This document shows, piece after piece, positions 13,748 to 21,598 of a stretch of DNA of 64,000 nt; positions within the stretch are counted from its first letter, which is position 1; every line of letters begins with the position of its first letter. This DNA comes from JAEMQF01 sp963850525 (GTDB lineage Bacteria; Pseudomonadota; Gammaproteobacteria; Burkholderiales; Burkholderiaceae_C), in contig CAWKLQ010000001.1 of the NCBI GenBank assembly GCA_963850525.1, positions 248,001-312,000 of the forward strand, in the 5' to 3' direction. The position numbers and the translations under genes are program-made. The notes beneath the pieces were generated by a model. It saw nothing but the letters and a program-made list of their open reading frames with translations. It was not told where the DNA came from and did not search any database.

Positions 13748-14026
13748 TCAAGCCCGAGGCGTGCCGCGTGCCACGTGCCACACCTGAAGGACTTGAACTT
13801 CGCTGCCGCGTATCCGATACGTCACAAGATGGTTCTTGTGCACCACGAGTTCACGCGTGTCCTGGTACGCGCCCGTTCGCCCCAACAGCGGGAACCGGCT
13901 CAAGCTGTCGACTTTGGCGCGCACTTCAGCGGCGAATTTGGACGCTGCAATCGGCTTGTCGGCAGCGATGCGATCTGCAATGCGCTCCAGATCCGCCAAC
14001 GCCCGACGCGACCAGCAGACCTTCAC
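13748..14026 (-). CDS. RelE/ParE-family toxin
   Basis: This 92-residue protein shows the ParE/RelE fold signature: KVCWSRRALADLERIADRIA (N-terminal helices), then FPLLGRTG, RELVVHKNHLVTYRI and a final VQVLQVWHVAR strand. ParE members poison gyrase and RelE members cut mRNA; the motifs do not decide between them. The GTG start overlaps the antitoxin stop by 4 bp (GTGA). This is the third toxin-antitoxin pair around the GAF kinases and follows the kinase 3' end convergently at a distance of 26 bp. Confidence 0.85.
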   Translation of the reverse strand: MKVCWSRRALADLERIADRIAADKPIAASKFAAEVRAKVDSLSRFPLLGRTGAYQDTRELVVHKNHLVTYRIRGSEVQVLQVWHVARGTPRA

Positions 14027-14322
14027 CGCGTGCGCCGCGCGGCGGCCTTCTTCGCGGGCGTGCGGCTGGGTGTGTTTGGGCTGTACTTCGCGAAGGTGGC
14101 CTGCACCTGCGCATCGGTGGCGAATTCGCCTTGCTCGGCGGCAAGCACGGCCTGTGTGAGATCGTCGATCTGGGGAATCCGCCAGGCGAGGTATTCGGTC
14201 AAGGCCTCCATCGCCACATAGCTCTTGGTGCGGCCGGTGAGCCGGGCATAGGTGGTCATTTGATCCTTGAGATCGTTCGGAAGCCGCACGCTGACCTGTG
14301 AATCTTTCAAGGCGCTTGACAC
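14023..14322 (-). CDS. Ribbon-helix-helix (CopG/ParD-like) antitoxin
   Basis: This 99-residue protein contains VSVRLPNDLKDQMTTYARLT, a ribbon-helix-helix DNA-binding core. A helix follows (SYVAMEALTEYLAWRIPQID), typical of antitoxins paired with RelE/ParE toxins. The C-terminus is lysine/arginine rich (TPAKKAAARRTR). It overlaps the downstream toxin by 4 bp. It is likely to bind DNA in the 14323-14423 spacer, where TGCAGTGTAGTGCAGTGCGC-type short repeats are visible. Confidence 0.83.
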   Translation of the reverse strand: MSSALKDSQVSVRLPNDLKDQMTTYARLTGRTKSYVAMEALTEYLAWRIPQIDDLTQAVLAAEQGEFATDAQVQATFAKYSPNTPSRTPAKKAAARRTR

Positions 14323-14423
14323 GCTGGAACCCCTCGGGAGTGCACCCTTCAGTGCATTGTGTTGCAGTGTAGTGCAGTGCGCGACACGCGGCGAGGCACG
14401 GTCACCGGTTCAACTGACAAGCC

Positions 14424-15389
14424 TCAATTGCGCTCCAGATTGACCGCATTCGCGGTCTTCTTCCAGATGTCGAGCTGGTCCTTGAGGAAGGCGGCCAGCT
14501 CCTGCGGTGTCGACGCCTGCACTTCGAAGGCGATGCGGTCGAGTGTGGCTTTCACTTCCCCGTTGGCGGCTACGGCGCGCATCTCGCGGCCGATGCGCTC
14601 GACCACGTCCTGCGGCAATCCGGCAGGCCCGAACAGGCCGGCCCAGGGCGAGATGGTGAGGCCGCGCAGCCCGGCCTCGGTGGCGGTGGGCGCGTCGGGC
14701 GCGAGCGGGCTGCGGCTGGGCAGGAGCGTGGCCAGCACCCGCAGGCGGCCGCTCGCCACTTGCGGCATCGCGCTGCCGGGCGTGCCGATCATCACCTGCA
14801 CGCGCCCGGCAATGAGGTCGGTGGTGGCGGGGGCGTCGCCCTTGTAGGGCACGTGCAGCATGTCGAGCTTTTCCTCCAGCGCCAGCTGCGCCGTGGTGAG
14901 GATGCTGGTGCCGTTGCCGGTGCCGTAGTTGACCTTGCCCGGATTCGCGCGCACATGGGCCAGAAATTCGGGCACCGTCTTGGCGGGCAGGCTTTCATGC
15001 ACGAACAGGAAAAAGCCGAACTTGCCCACCAGCGAGATCGGCGTGAACGCGGTGAGCGGGTCGTAGGGCGGGGTCTTGCGCATCACCGGGGCGGCATTCA
15101 GCCCGGTGGTGGTGGCGAACAGCAAGGTGTAGCCGTCGGGCGGCGCGCCGATCACGGCCTGCCCGGCGATCGAGCCGTCGGCACCGCCGCGGTTGTCGAC
15201 GATGACGGGCTGGCCGAGCCCCTGCGAGAGCGCCTGCATCACCGCCCGCGCGGCCACATCGGCCGCGCCACCGGGCGGGAACGGCACGATCATGCGGACC
15301 GGCCGGTTCGGATAGGCCTGCGCCAGCGCGGCCGGCGGCAGCACCGCGCACAGCGTCAGCAAGATGAGTTTGAGCGAGAGTCTTTTCAT
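14424..15389 (-). CDS. Tripartite tricarboxylate transporter (Bug family) substrate-binding protein
   Basis: This 321-residue periplasmic binding protein has a signal peptide (MKRLSLKLILLTLCAVLPP, cleavage near AQA at 24). The mature start YPNRPVRMIVPFPPGGAADV is diagnostic of Bug/TctC receptors; the PPGG loop contacts ligand carboxylate. Internal markers are IVDNRGGADG, PPDGYTLLF and YGTGNGT. No TctA/TctB permease genes are nearby, which is common for Bug proteins. The ligand is unknown; carboxylates are usual. It is transcribed divergently from the Hpt gene across a 170-bp spacer. Confidence 0.92.
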   Translation of the reverse strand: MKRLSLKLILLTLCAVLPPAALAQAYPNRPVRMIVPFPPGGAADVAARAVMQALSQGLGQPVIVDNRGGADGSIAGQAVIGAPPDGYTLLFATTTGLNAAPVMRKTPPYDPLTAFTPISLVGKFGFFLFVHESLPAKTVPEFLAHVRANPGKVNYGTGNGTSILTTAQLALEEKLDMLHVPYKGDAPATTDLIAGRVQVMIGTPGSAMPQVASGRLRVLATLLPSRSPLAPDAPTATEAGLRGLTISPWAGLFGPAGLPQDVVERIGREMRAVAANGEVKATLDRIAFEVQASTPQELAAFLKDQLDIWKKTANAVNLERN

Positions 15390-15559
15390 GCGGATTCCCT
15401 CGTGTTTCGCTGCCAGGCACGGCAGGTCATCGACCGGTCATCGGGCCTGTGCATTCTTGCATTCCCATCGAAGCTTCGACGCCCCAGCTAGACTCGGCGT
15501 AGGCGCGCAGCTGCTGCGCGCTTCACGCGCAACTTCAACGCTGCTCCAGCGCCGGCAAG

Positions 15560-15916
15560 ATGAGCCACTCCAGCATCGACCTCGCCACCTTCAAAGAACT
15601 GCAGGACACGGCAGGTGCCGACTTCGCCAAGGAGCTGGTCGACACCTTTCTCGAAGACGCGCCGAACATGCTCGCCGACCTGCGCGCCGCGCTGGCGGCG
15701 GGCGACGCCGATACGTTCCGGCGCGCCGCGCATTCGCTCAAGTCGAACAGCCTGACCTTCGGTGCGCTCGCGCTCGGCCAGGCGGCGCGCGAGCTGGAAC
15801 ACCAGGGGCTCGGGTACGCGGCACAGAGCGGGGCCGAAGGCGTGGCGCCGCTGGACGCATTGGGCCACGAATACGCGCGCGTCGCGGCAGCGCTCAAAGG
15901 GCTGTGCAATGGCTGA
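15560..15916 (+). CDS. Stand-alone Hpt phosphotransfer protein
   Basis: This 118-residue protein is a single histidine-phosphotransfer domain. The motif FRRAAHSLKSNSLTFGA places the phospho-accepting histidine at His58, with the invariant downstream lysine and glycine. The start ATG at 15560 gives MSHSSIDLATFKELQ. Its last 8 bp overlap the start of the receiver-cyclase gene, so the two are made together. It is a candidate relay between hybrid kinases lacking an Hpt domain (1-3447, 9654-13721) and the receiver at 15909; that link is inferred from content and proximity only. Confidence 0.92.
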   Translation: MSHSSIDLATFKELQDTAGADFAKELVDTFLEDAPNMLADLRAALAAGDADTFRRAAHSLKSNSLTFGALALGQAARELEHQGLGYAAQSGAEGVAPLDALGHEYARVAAALKGLCNG

Positions 15917-16952
15917 ACTGCGCGAGGGCGCCGCGCGGCTGCTCATCGTCGACGACAACAAGGTGAACCGACTGCTGCTCGCGCGCAACGTCGAGCTGCA
16001 GGGGCACCGCTCGTCGAGCGCCGAGAACGGCCGCATCGCGCTCGACATGTTGCGCCGCGAGTCGTTCGACTTGCTGTTGCTGGACATCGAAATGCCGGTG
16101 ATGGACGGCTTCGAAGTGCTCGAGCACCTCAAGGCCGACGTGAAGTTGCGCGACCTGCCGGTGCTCGTGACGTCGTCGCTCGAGGGCCTGACGAACATCG
16201 TGCGCTGCATTGAACTCGGCGCCGAAGACTATTTGAGCAAGCCGATCAACCCGGTGCTGCTCAAGGCACGCATCGGCGCGAGCCTGGAGAAAAAGCGCCT
16301 GCGAGATCAGATGCGCGACATGGTGCGGCGCTTCGCCACCGCCGAAGTCGCGCAGGATCTGCAGCAGTCGGGATTCGCTTTAGGCGGCAAACGCATCCGC
16401 GGCACGGTGATGTTTGCCGACATTCGCGGCTTCACGTCACTCGTCGAGTCCCAACCGCCCGAAGAAACGCACGACCTGCTGAACGCCTATTACGCGTTGA
16501 TGTTCGACGCGATCGGCAACCACGGCGGCGTCGTCAACCAAATGATCGGCGACGGCTTGATGGCGATCTTCGGTGCGCCGCTGCCCTTGCAAGACCACGC
16601 CGCGTGCGCGGTCCGCGCGGCGCTGGAAATGACGGAGCTGATCGAGCTGTTCAACCAGGACCGGCAGTTCAGCGACAAGCCGACGATCGCCATCGGCGTG
16701 GGCATCGCCACCGGCGACATGGTCGCCGGCTACACGGGCACGCAGTCGCGCGCGACCTACACGTGCATCGGCGACACCGTGAACCTGGCAGCGCGGCTCG
16801 AAGCCCACACGAAAGTCGCGAAGCGCACCATCCTCATCGACGACGCCACGCGCTGCGCATTGGCTGCCGGCGTGGCGTGCGATACCTTGGAGCCGGTGCA
16901 GTTCAAGGGCAAGGCGGCAGCGGTCGAAGTGTTCGCCGTGGGGGCGGGGTAA
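15909..16952 (+). CDS. Response regulator with class III adenylate/guanylate cyclase output
   Basis: The 347-residue protein has a receiver (LLIVDDNKVNR, D15/D16; acceptor D59 in LLLLDIEMPVMDG; TSS and SKP motifs). A short helical linker follows, then a class III nucleotide cyclase domain (about 165-340). The cyclase has both metal aspartates (MFADIRGFTS and MIGDGLMAIFG) and the transition-state region TYTCIGDTVNLAARLE. It is therefore predicted to make cAMP (or cGMP) when phosphorylated. It overlaps the Hpt gene by 8 bp, indicating a two-gene phosphorelay-to-cyclic-nucleotide unit. The gene ends 60 bp before the convergent synthetase gene. Confidence 0.93.
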   Translation: MAELREGAARLLIVDDNKVNRLLLARNVELQGHRSSSAENGRIALDMLRRESFDLLLLDIEMPVMDGFEVLEHLKADVKLRDLPVLVTSSLEGLTNIVRCIELGAEDYLSKPINPVLLKARIGASLEKKRLRDQMRDMVRRFATAEVAQDLQQSGFALGGKRIRGTVMFADIRGFTSLVESQPPEETHDLLNAYYALMFDAIGNHGGVVNQMIGDGLMAIFGAPLPLQDHAACAVRAALEMTELIELFNQDRQFSDKPTIAIGVGIATGDMVAGYTGTQSRATYTCIGDTVNLAARLEAHTKVAKRTILIDDATRCALAAGVACDTLEPVQFKGKAAAVEVFAVGAG

Positions 16953-17012
16953 GGGTCAAGGGTCGATCGCGGACTGGCGCTCGGGTGTCGAGCGAACGAT
17001 TGCCGGCCGGTG

Positions 17013-19682
17013 TCAGGCCTTGTCCAATGGCAACACCAGGTTGACGACACCGCTCTCATCGGGCTTGGTCGCGTCCACCGCGAAACCGAAGTGTTGCGTC
17101 AACTCGAGCATGCCGCTGTTCTCGCGCAGCACCATGCCGACCAATCGCTTCAGGCCGCGACCGCGCGCGTAGCGGACGATTTTGTCGAGCAGGAGGTGGC
17201 CCAGGCCGTGGCGCTTCATGTCGGAGCGCACGATGATGGCGAACTCGGCCTCGAGGTTGTTCGGGTCGGCGACGGCGCGCACCGCGCCTATCGTTTCACG
17301 CTGGCCGTCGGCGCGGGTGCGCTCGGCGATGAACGCCATCTCGCGCGCGTAGTCGATCTGCATGAGCCGCGCGAGTTCGCTGCGCGGCAGCTCACGCCTT
17401 GTGTAGAAGACGCGCATGCGGATGTCTTCGGGTTCGAGCTGCTGAATGAACTCGCGGTGCTGCAGTTCGTCTTCCGGACGGATCGGCCGCAGCGTGAGCG
17501 GCGCGCCTTGCCACTGAATTGTCTCCACGAGCTCGGCCGGGTAGGGCAGGATCGCGAAGTGTTCGGTGCCGGCCGGTTTTGTTGCGGCGATGCGCACGCG
17601 TGCGTCCAGGGCGATGACACCGGATTCGTCGGCGAGCAGCGGGTTGATGTCGAGCTCGGCGAGCTCGGGCAGGTCGGCGAGCATGCACGAACACGCGGTG
17701 AGCACGTCCACCACGGCAGCGAGCTCAGCCGGTGGCCGATCCCGATAGCCCGCAAGCAGCTTCGCGACGCGCGTGCGCAAGATCAGCTCGCGCGCGAGCA
17801 CGTCGTTCAGCGGCGGCAGCGCGACGGCGCGGTCGCCCACGACTTCGACGGAGACGCCACCCTGGCCGAACAGCAGCACCGGGCCGAACACCGAATCGAC
17901 GCTGACGCCCACGATCAGCTCTTGCGCGTGCGGGCGCTGCACGAACGATTGCACCGCCAACGCGTCGATTCGCGCCTGCGGCCTGGCGCTGCGAACCCGT
18001 TGCAGCATGCCCCGCACCGCTTCGCGCAGCTCGGCGGCGTCGCGCACGTTGAGTTGCACGCCGCCAACCTCGCTCTTGTGGGTGATTTCGGGCGAAACGA
18101 TTTTCAGCGCGACGGGGTAGCCGAGCTCGTGCGCAGCGGCAAGCACAGCGTCTTCGGTCGGCGCGACGGTGAGGCTCTGCACGGTCGGAATCAGGTAGGC
18201 CTGCAGCAGCGCCTTGCACTGCGCTTCGTCGAGCCACTCCTGGCCGCGCGCGAGTGCGCCGGTCATCACGGCGCGCACCGCACTCATGTCGAACACCGGG
18301 CGCACCGGGTTCGCCGGTGGCGCTTCGAGCAGCAGCTCCTGGTTGCGCCGGTAAGTGACGAGCATGGAAAACGCACGCACCGCTTCTTCAGGCGTCGCGT
18401 AGTCGGCAATTCCTGCGTGCTGAAACGTCTCGCGTGCCTCGCTCACTGCGGCGTCGCCGAGCCAGCAGCCCATGACGCGGTCGCGCGCGGGTGCGGCCAG
18501 CGGTGCACACGCCTGCGCGATCGCCGCGCTCGCCACGATGGCGGTGGGCGCGTGCATGAAAAGCACGGCGCCGGCGCTGGGCTCTGCGAGCAGCGCCTGC
18601 AAGGCCACGGTGTAGCGCTCGACGGGCGCGTCGCCGATGATGTCGATCGGATTCGCGTGCGACCACGTGGCGGGCAGTACCGCGTCGAGCGTTTGCAGCA
18701 CTGCCGCGCTGGGCTCCCACAGCGCCACGCCCAGGCGTGCCGCGGCGTCGGCAGCCATCACGCCGGCGCCGCCGCCGTTCGTCAGGATCGTCAGCACCTC
18801 GCTGCGATTGCCGCGAAAGCGCGCGAGCGTCTGCGCGGCCATGAACAGGTCCTGCAGCGTATCGACGCGCAGCATGCCGGCGCGGCGGATCGCGGCGTCG
18901 AAAACGATGTCGGAGCCGGCGAGCGCGCCGGTGTGCGACGCCGCTGCCTTGACGCCGTTGCCGGCGCGTCCGGCCTTGACGACGATCACCGGCTTGTTGC
19001 GCGCGGCCGAGCGCGCCGCCGACATGAACTTGCGCGGCTGTTCTATCGACTCGATGTAGAGCAGGATCGCGCGCGTCGCGGCGTCGGTCGCCAGGTGGTC
19101 GAGCAGGTCGCCGAAGTCGACGTCGGCGTGTTCGCCCAGCGATACGAGGTGCGAAAAACCGATGCGCCGCGACTTGGCCCAGTCAAGCATCGCCGTCACG
19201 AGTGCTCCGGACTGCGAGACGAAGGCGAGCTCGCCGGGCAGCGCGTCGGTATGCGCAAAGCTCGCGTTCAGGCCGATCTGCGGCGTCATCAGGCCCAGGC
19301 AATTCGGCCCGAGCACGCGCAGCACGTGGTTGCGCGCGGCGTCGAGCACGGCTTGTTTTTGTGCGGCGCTCAGGCCCGCCGTCATGACGATCGCCGCGCG
19401 CGTGCCGGCCGCGCCGAGTTCGGCGATCAGGCCTGGCACGCTGGCCGGCGGCGTGCAGATGACGGCCAGGTCCGCGGGCGCGGGAAGCTCGGCGACGCGC
19501 GCGAATATGCGCACGCCGTGCAACTCGCGGTACTTCGGGTTCACGGCGTGCACCGGCCCCTTGAAGCCTGCGCCCAGCACGTTGCGCCATACCGTGGCAC
19601 CCACGCTGCCGGCGCGCGCCGACGCGCCTATCACGACGATCGAGCGGGGCGTGAGAAGTCGGTCGAGGTTGCGGATGCTCAT
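17013..19682 (-). CDS. NDP-forming acyl-CoA synthetase/GNAT fusion (PatZ-like)
   Basis: This 889-residue protein has the architecture of protein lysine acetyltransferases Pat/PatZ. It comprises a CoA-binding Rossmann domain (RSIVVIGASARAGSVG), succinyl-CoA-ligase-like domains to about residue 460, an ATP-grasp domain (about 480-700) and a C-terminal GNAT acetyltransferase (about 725-885; RSDMKRHGLGHLLLDKIV is the acetyl-CoA loop). The phosphohistidine motif SHTGALAGSD is present, with His250. As I recall, classical enterobacterial Pat lacks this histidine and has no ligase activity. If so, this protein may retain ADP-forming acyl-CoA synthetase activity. A universal stress protein gene lies upstream on the same strand, 67 bp away. 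Confidence 0.9.
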   Translation of the reverse strand: MSIRNLDRLLTPRSIVVIGASARAGSVGATVWRNVLGAGFKGPVHAVNPKYRELHGVRIFARVAELPAPADLAVICTPPASVPGLIAELGAAGTRAAIVMTAGLSAAQKQAVLDAARNHVLRVLGPNCLGLMTPQIGLNASFAHTDALPGELAFVSQSGALVTAMLDWAKSRRIGFSHLVSLGEHADVDFGDLLDHLATDAATRAILLYIESIEQPRKFMSAARSAARNKPVIVVKAGRAGNGVKAAASHTGALAGSDIVFDAAIRRAGMLRVDTLQDLFMAAQTLARFRGNRSEVLTILTNGGGAGVMAADAAARLGVALWEPSAAVLQTLDAVLPATWSHANPIDIIGDAPVERYTVALQALLAEPSAGAVLFMHAPTAIVASAAIAQACAPLAAPARDRVMGCWLGDAAVSEARETFQHAGIADYATPEEAVRAFSMLVTYRRNQELLLEAPPANPVRPVFDMSAVRAVMTGALARGQEWLDEAQCKALLQAYLIPTVQSLTVAPTEDAVLAAAHELGYPVALKIVSPEITHKSEVGGVQLNVRDAAELREAVRGMLQRVRSARPQARIDALAVQSFVQRPHAQELIVGVSVDSVFGPVLLFGQGGVSVEVVGDRAVALPPLNDVLARELILRTRVAKLLAGYRDRPPAELAAVVDVLTACSCMLADLPELAELDINPLLADESGVIALDARVRIAATKPAGTEHFAILPYPAELVETIQWQGAPLTLRPIRPEDELQHREFIQQLEPEDIRMRVFYTRRELPRSELARLMQIDYAREMAFIAERTRADGQRETIGAVRAVADPNNLEAEFAIIVRSDMKRHGLGHLLLDKIVRYARGRGLKRLVGMVLRENSGMLELTQHFGFAVDATKPDESGVVNLVLPLDKA

Positions 19683-19749
19683 AGGGAAACGCCGGGCCGC
19701 CCCAAGTTTGCTTCACCCCCGCGGGGGGCGGGCGCGTGTGAAGGCGCGG

Positions 19750-20190
19750 TCAATGCATGACCAGCACCGGCATCGTACTGCGCGCCAGCACCTGTTGCGT
19801 GTGCGAGCCGAAAACCAGCCGCCCGACGGCGCCGCGGCCGTGCGTCACCATCACGATCATGTCGCATGCGTACTGCTGCGCCGCGTGCACGATGGCGCCG
19901 GCAATGTCGGTCGCGTGCAGGCAGTGGCCCTCGAAGCCGACCCCGGCGCTTTGCGCCTGCGCATCGAAGCGCTGCAGCAGGCGTTGCGCGCGTTCTGCGG
20001 CGCGTGCTTCCTCGACGCTGATCGTCGAACCCGTGGGCAAGGGCACCGGCGCCTGCGCGATGAAGCCGACGATGGCCGCACCGAGCTGCGCCGCCAGCGC
20101 CAGACTCGTCTCGATGGCACGCGGCATGAGTTCGGCGCCGTCGATCGGCACGAGCAGGCGCTTGAACGTCGGGGACGTGGTTGCACACAT
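19750..20190 (-). CDS. Universal stress protein (UspA family)
   Basis: This 146-residue single-domain protein starts MCATTSPTFKRLLVPIDGAE and ends with the nucleotide-binding signature region THGRGAVGRLVFGSHTQQVL and the strand MPVLVMH. The GxxG...GS spacing indicates an ATP-binding UspA-type protein. It precedes the PatZ-like gene on the same strand, a pairing that fits stress-linked control of acetylation. The 67-bp spacer between them holds a GC hairpin around 19716-19730, so co-transcription is not certain. Confidence 0.9.
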   Translation of the reverse strand: MCATTSPTFKRLLVPIDGAELMPRAIETSLALAAQLGAAIVGFIAQAPVPLPTGSTISVEEARAAERAQRLLQRFDAQAQSAGVGFEGHCLHATDIAGAIVHAAQQYACDMIVMVTHGRGAVGRLVFGSHTQQVLARSTMPVLVMH

Positions 20191-20259
20191 GGGGTACAGC
20201 GTAGCCGGCCCCGCCGCGTGGGCCCTTGACTTGGCTCAACGCACGCGCTGCGGTGTGCT

Positions 20260-20287
20260 GAGTAGATCCGGCTTTGCCGGGCTACTC
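20260..20287. terminator. Intergenic hairpin repeat
   Basis: GAGTAG and CTACTC flank CCGGCTTTGCCGG, giving a long imperfect stem. A second small GC hairpin (CCCCCTCGGGGGG) follows at about 20290-20302. A relative of the first hairpin, in the other orientation, lies at 30412-30443. It is probably a terminator or REP-type element upstream of hsp20; there is no U-tract. Confidence 0.45.
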
Positions 20288-20442
20288 AGCCCCCTCGGGG
20301 GGCGGACGACGTACTCGTCGGCCTGGGGGCGCACTTTCAGCCTCTTGATTTTGCGCAACGCGCACCGAGATTGGAGGTCTAGAGTGTGTGGTGCCGGGGC
20401 TTCCGGTGCCGCGGACAGTGACCCATTGAACAGGAGTTTCAA

Positions 20443-20853
20443 ATGAACAACGTGACCCGTTTCGAACGCGAGTTTTTCCCCGACTTCTTCCGCCGCTTCG
20501 CGCTTCCGGTGACTGCCGACTTCGAAACGCCCGGCGAAATCCGCGTCGACGTGACCGAGGAAGAAAAAGCCTATGTCGTGCGCGCTGAAATCCCTGGCGC
20601 GAAGAAAGACGACATCCGCGTGCAGATCGACGGCAACGCGGTGTCGATTCGCGCCGACGTGAAGAAGGAGCAGGAAAGCAAGGCCGGCCGCATGCTGCTC
20701 AAGGAAACCTACGCGGGCAGCAGCACGCGCGCTTTCACGCTCGCGCACGAGATCGACGACAAGGGCGCGGTGGCCAAGCTCGAGGACGGTGTGCTGACGC
20801 TGAACCTGCCCAAGCGCAGCGGCGCAGGCAGCCGGCTGTTGCCGATCGCGTGA
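20443..20853 (+). CDS. Hsp20/alpha-crystallin small heat-shock protein
   Basis: This 136-residue holdase chaperone has a short N-terminal arm (MNNVTRFEREFFPDFFRRF). The alpha-crystallin domain (about 32-125) is marked by EIRVDVTEEEKAYVVRAEIP, GVLTLNLPKR (the GVL signature) and a short tail ending SRLLPIA, which contains the IxI/LxI-type motif used for oligomer assembly. A clear Shine-Dalgarno ACAGGAG precedes the ATG at 20443. It is expected to be heat- or stress-induced; I did not find a convincing sigma-32 promoter. Confidence 0.95.
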   Translation: MNNVTRFEREFFPDFFRRFALPVTADFETPGEIRVDVTEEEKAYVVRAEIPGAKKDDIRVQIDGNAVSIRADVKKEQESKAGRMLLKETYAGSSTRAFTLAHEIDDKGAVAKLEDGVLTLNLPKRSGAGSRLLPIA

Positions 20854-20970
20854 AGTGAGCTGCGGGCCTGGGCAGGCCCCGGGTCACGGTGCGCCGGTTC
20901 GGCCGTAACATGCGCAGACTTGCACCGAGCCCGATGGAGGCTCGGTGCTTCTCAACCCGTGGAGACTGCA

Positions 20971-21564
20971 ATGAACCGAAGCCGCGCCGTCGTCGTCCTG
21001 AGTCTTGCCCTCTGCATTGGGCTGTTGTGGGGGTGCTCCACTCCTGTGCCCCCTGCGCCGAGCGCTCCGAGTACCCCGGCGGTTCCCGACGCGCCGCCAC
21101 GCACCGGCGTGCCCGATCAGTTCCAGTCACCCGCCGCGCCGTCTGCGCAAGCGCAGCCGAGCGGCACGTCGCAAGCGCAAGTCGCCTCCAGCGCCTTGCC
21201 CGAGCATCTGGACCCGAACAGCGCGCTGAATCGCGAGCGCAGCGTCTTTTTCGCTTTTGACGATTCCAATGTTGCCTCTGAATACATGCCGCTCGTCGAA
21301 CGCCATGCCAAGTACCTGGCGACGAATGCCAGCGTGGCAGTGCGCATCGAGGGGCATGCCGATGAGCGCGGCGGCCCGGAGTACAACCTCGCGCTTGGCC
21401 AGCGCCGCGCGGAAGCGGTGGCGCGCTCGCTGCGCCTGCTGGGCGTCACCGGAACCCGCGTCGAAGCGGTGAGCTACGGCGAGGAGCGGCCCAAGGCGGC
21501 AGGCCACGAGGAAGCGGCTTGGTCGCAAAACCGGCGCGCCGACATCGCTTATCCGCGTCGCTGA
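20971..21564 (+). CDS. OmpA/Pal-like outer-membrane lipoprotein
   Basis: This 197-residue lipoprotein begins MNRSRAVVVLSLALCIGLLW and has its lipobox ending at Cys22. A proline/alanine-rich tether (about 23-85) follows, then an OmpA-C peptidoglycan-binding domain. This has FFAFDDSNV, IEGHADERGGPEYN and NLALGQRRAEAV; the last is the diaminopimelate-binding signature. The overall design matches Pal, but no tol genes flank it, so it may be a paralogue. I chose ATG 20971 over the longer frame from 20920 because it gives the signal peptide and has GGAGA upstream. Confidence 0.88.
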   Translation: MNRSRAVVVLSLALCIGLLWGCSTPVPPAPSAPSTPAVPDAPPRTGVPDQFQSPAAPSAQAQPSGTSQAQVASSALPEHLDPNSALNRERSVFFAFDDSNVASEYMPLVERHAKYLATNASVAVRIEGHADERGGPEYNLALGQRRAEAVARSLRLLGVTGTRVEAVSYGEERPKAAGHEEAAWSQNRRADIAYPRR

Positions 21565-21598
21565 GCGCCGCGTCGCCTGAGTTGACACGTCGCGCGGC

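Noticed and set aside
17010..19760. A 916-codon open frame on the plus strand
   Set aside because: It is antisense to the acyl-CoA synthetase/GNAT gene; its residue content is arginine/histidine/glutamine-rich with no domain, an effect of GC-rich codon use.
20344..20372. Possible sigma-32 promoter before hsp20 (CTTGATT with CCGAGAT about 14 bp later)
   Set aside because: The -35 part fits but the -10 does not match CCCCAT-type sequence, so support is too weak to list.
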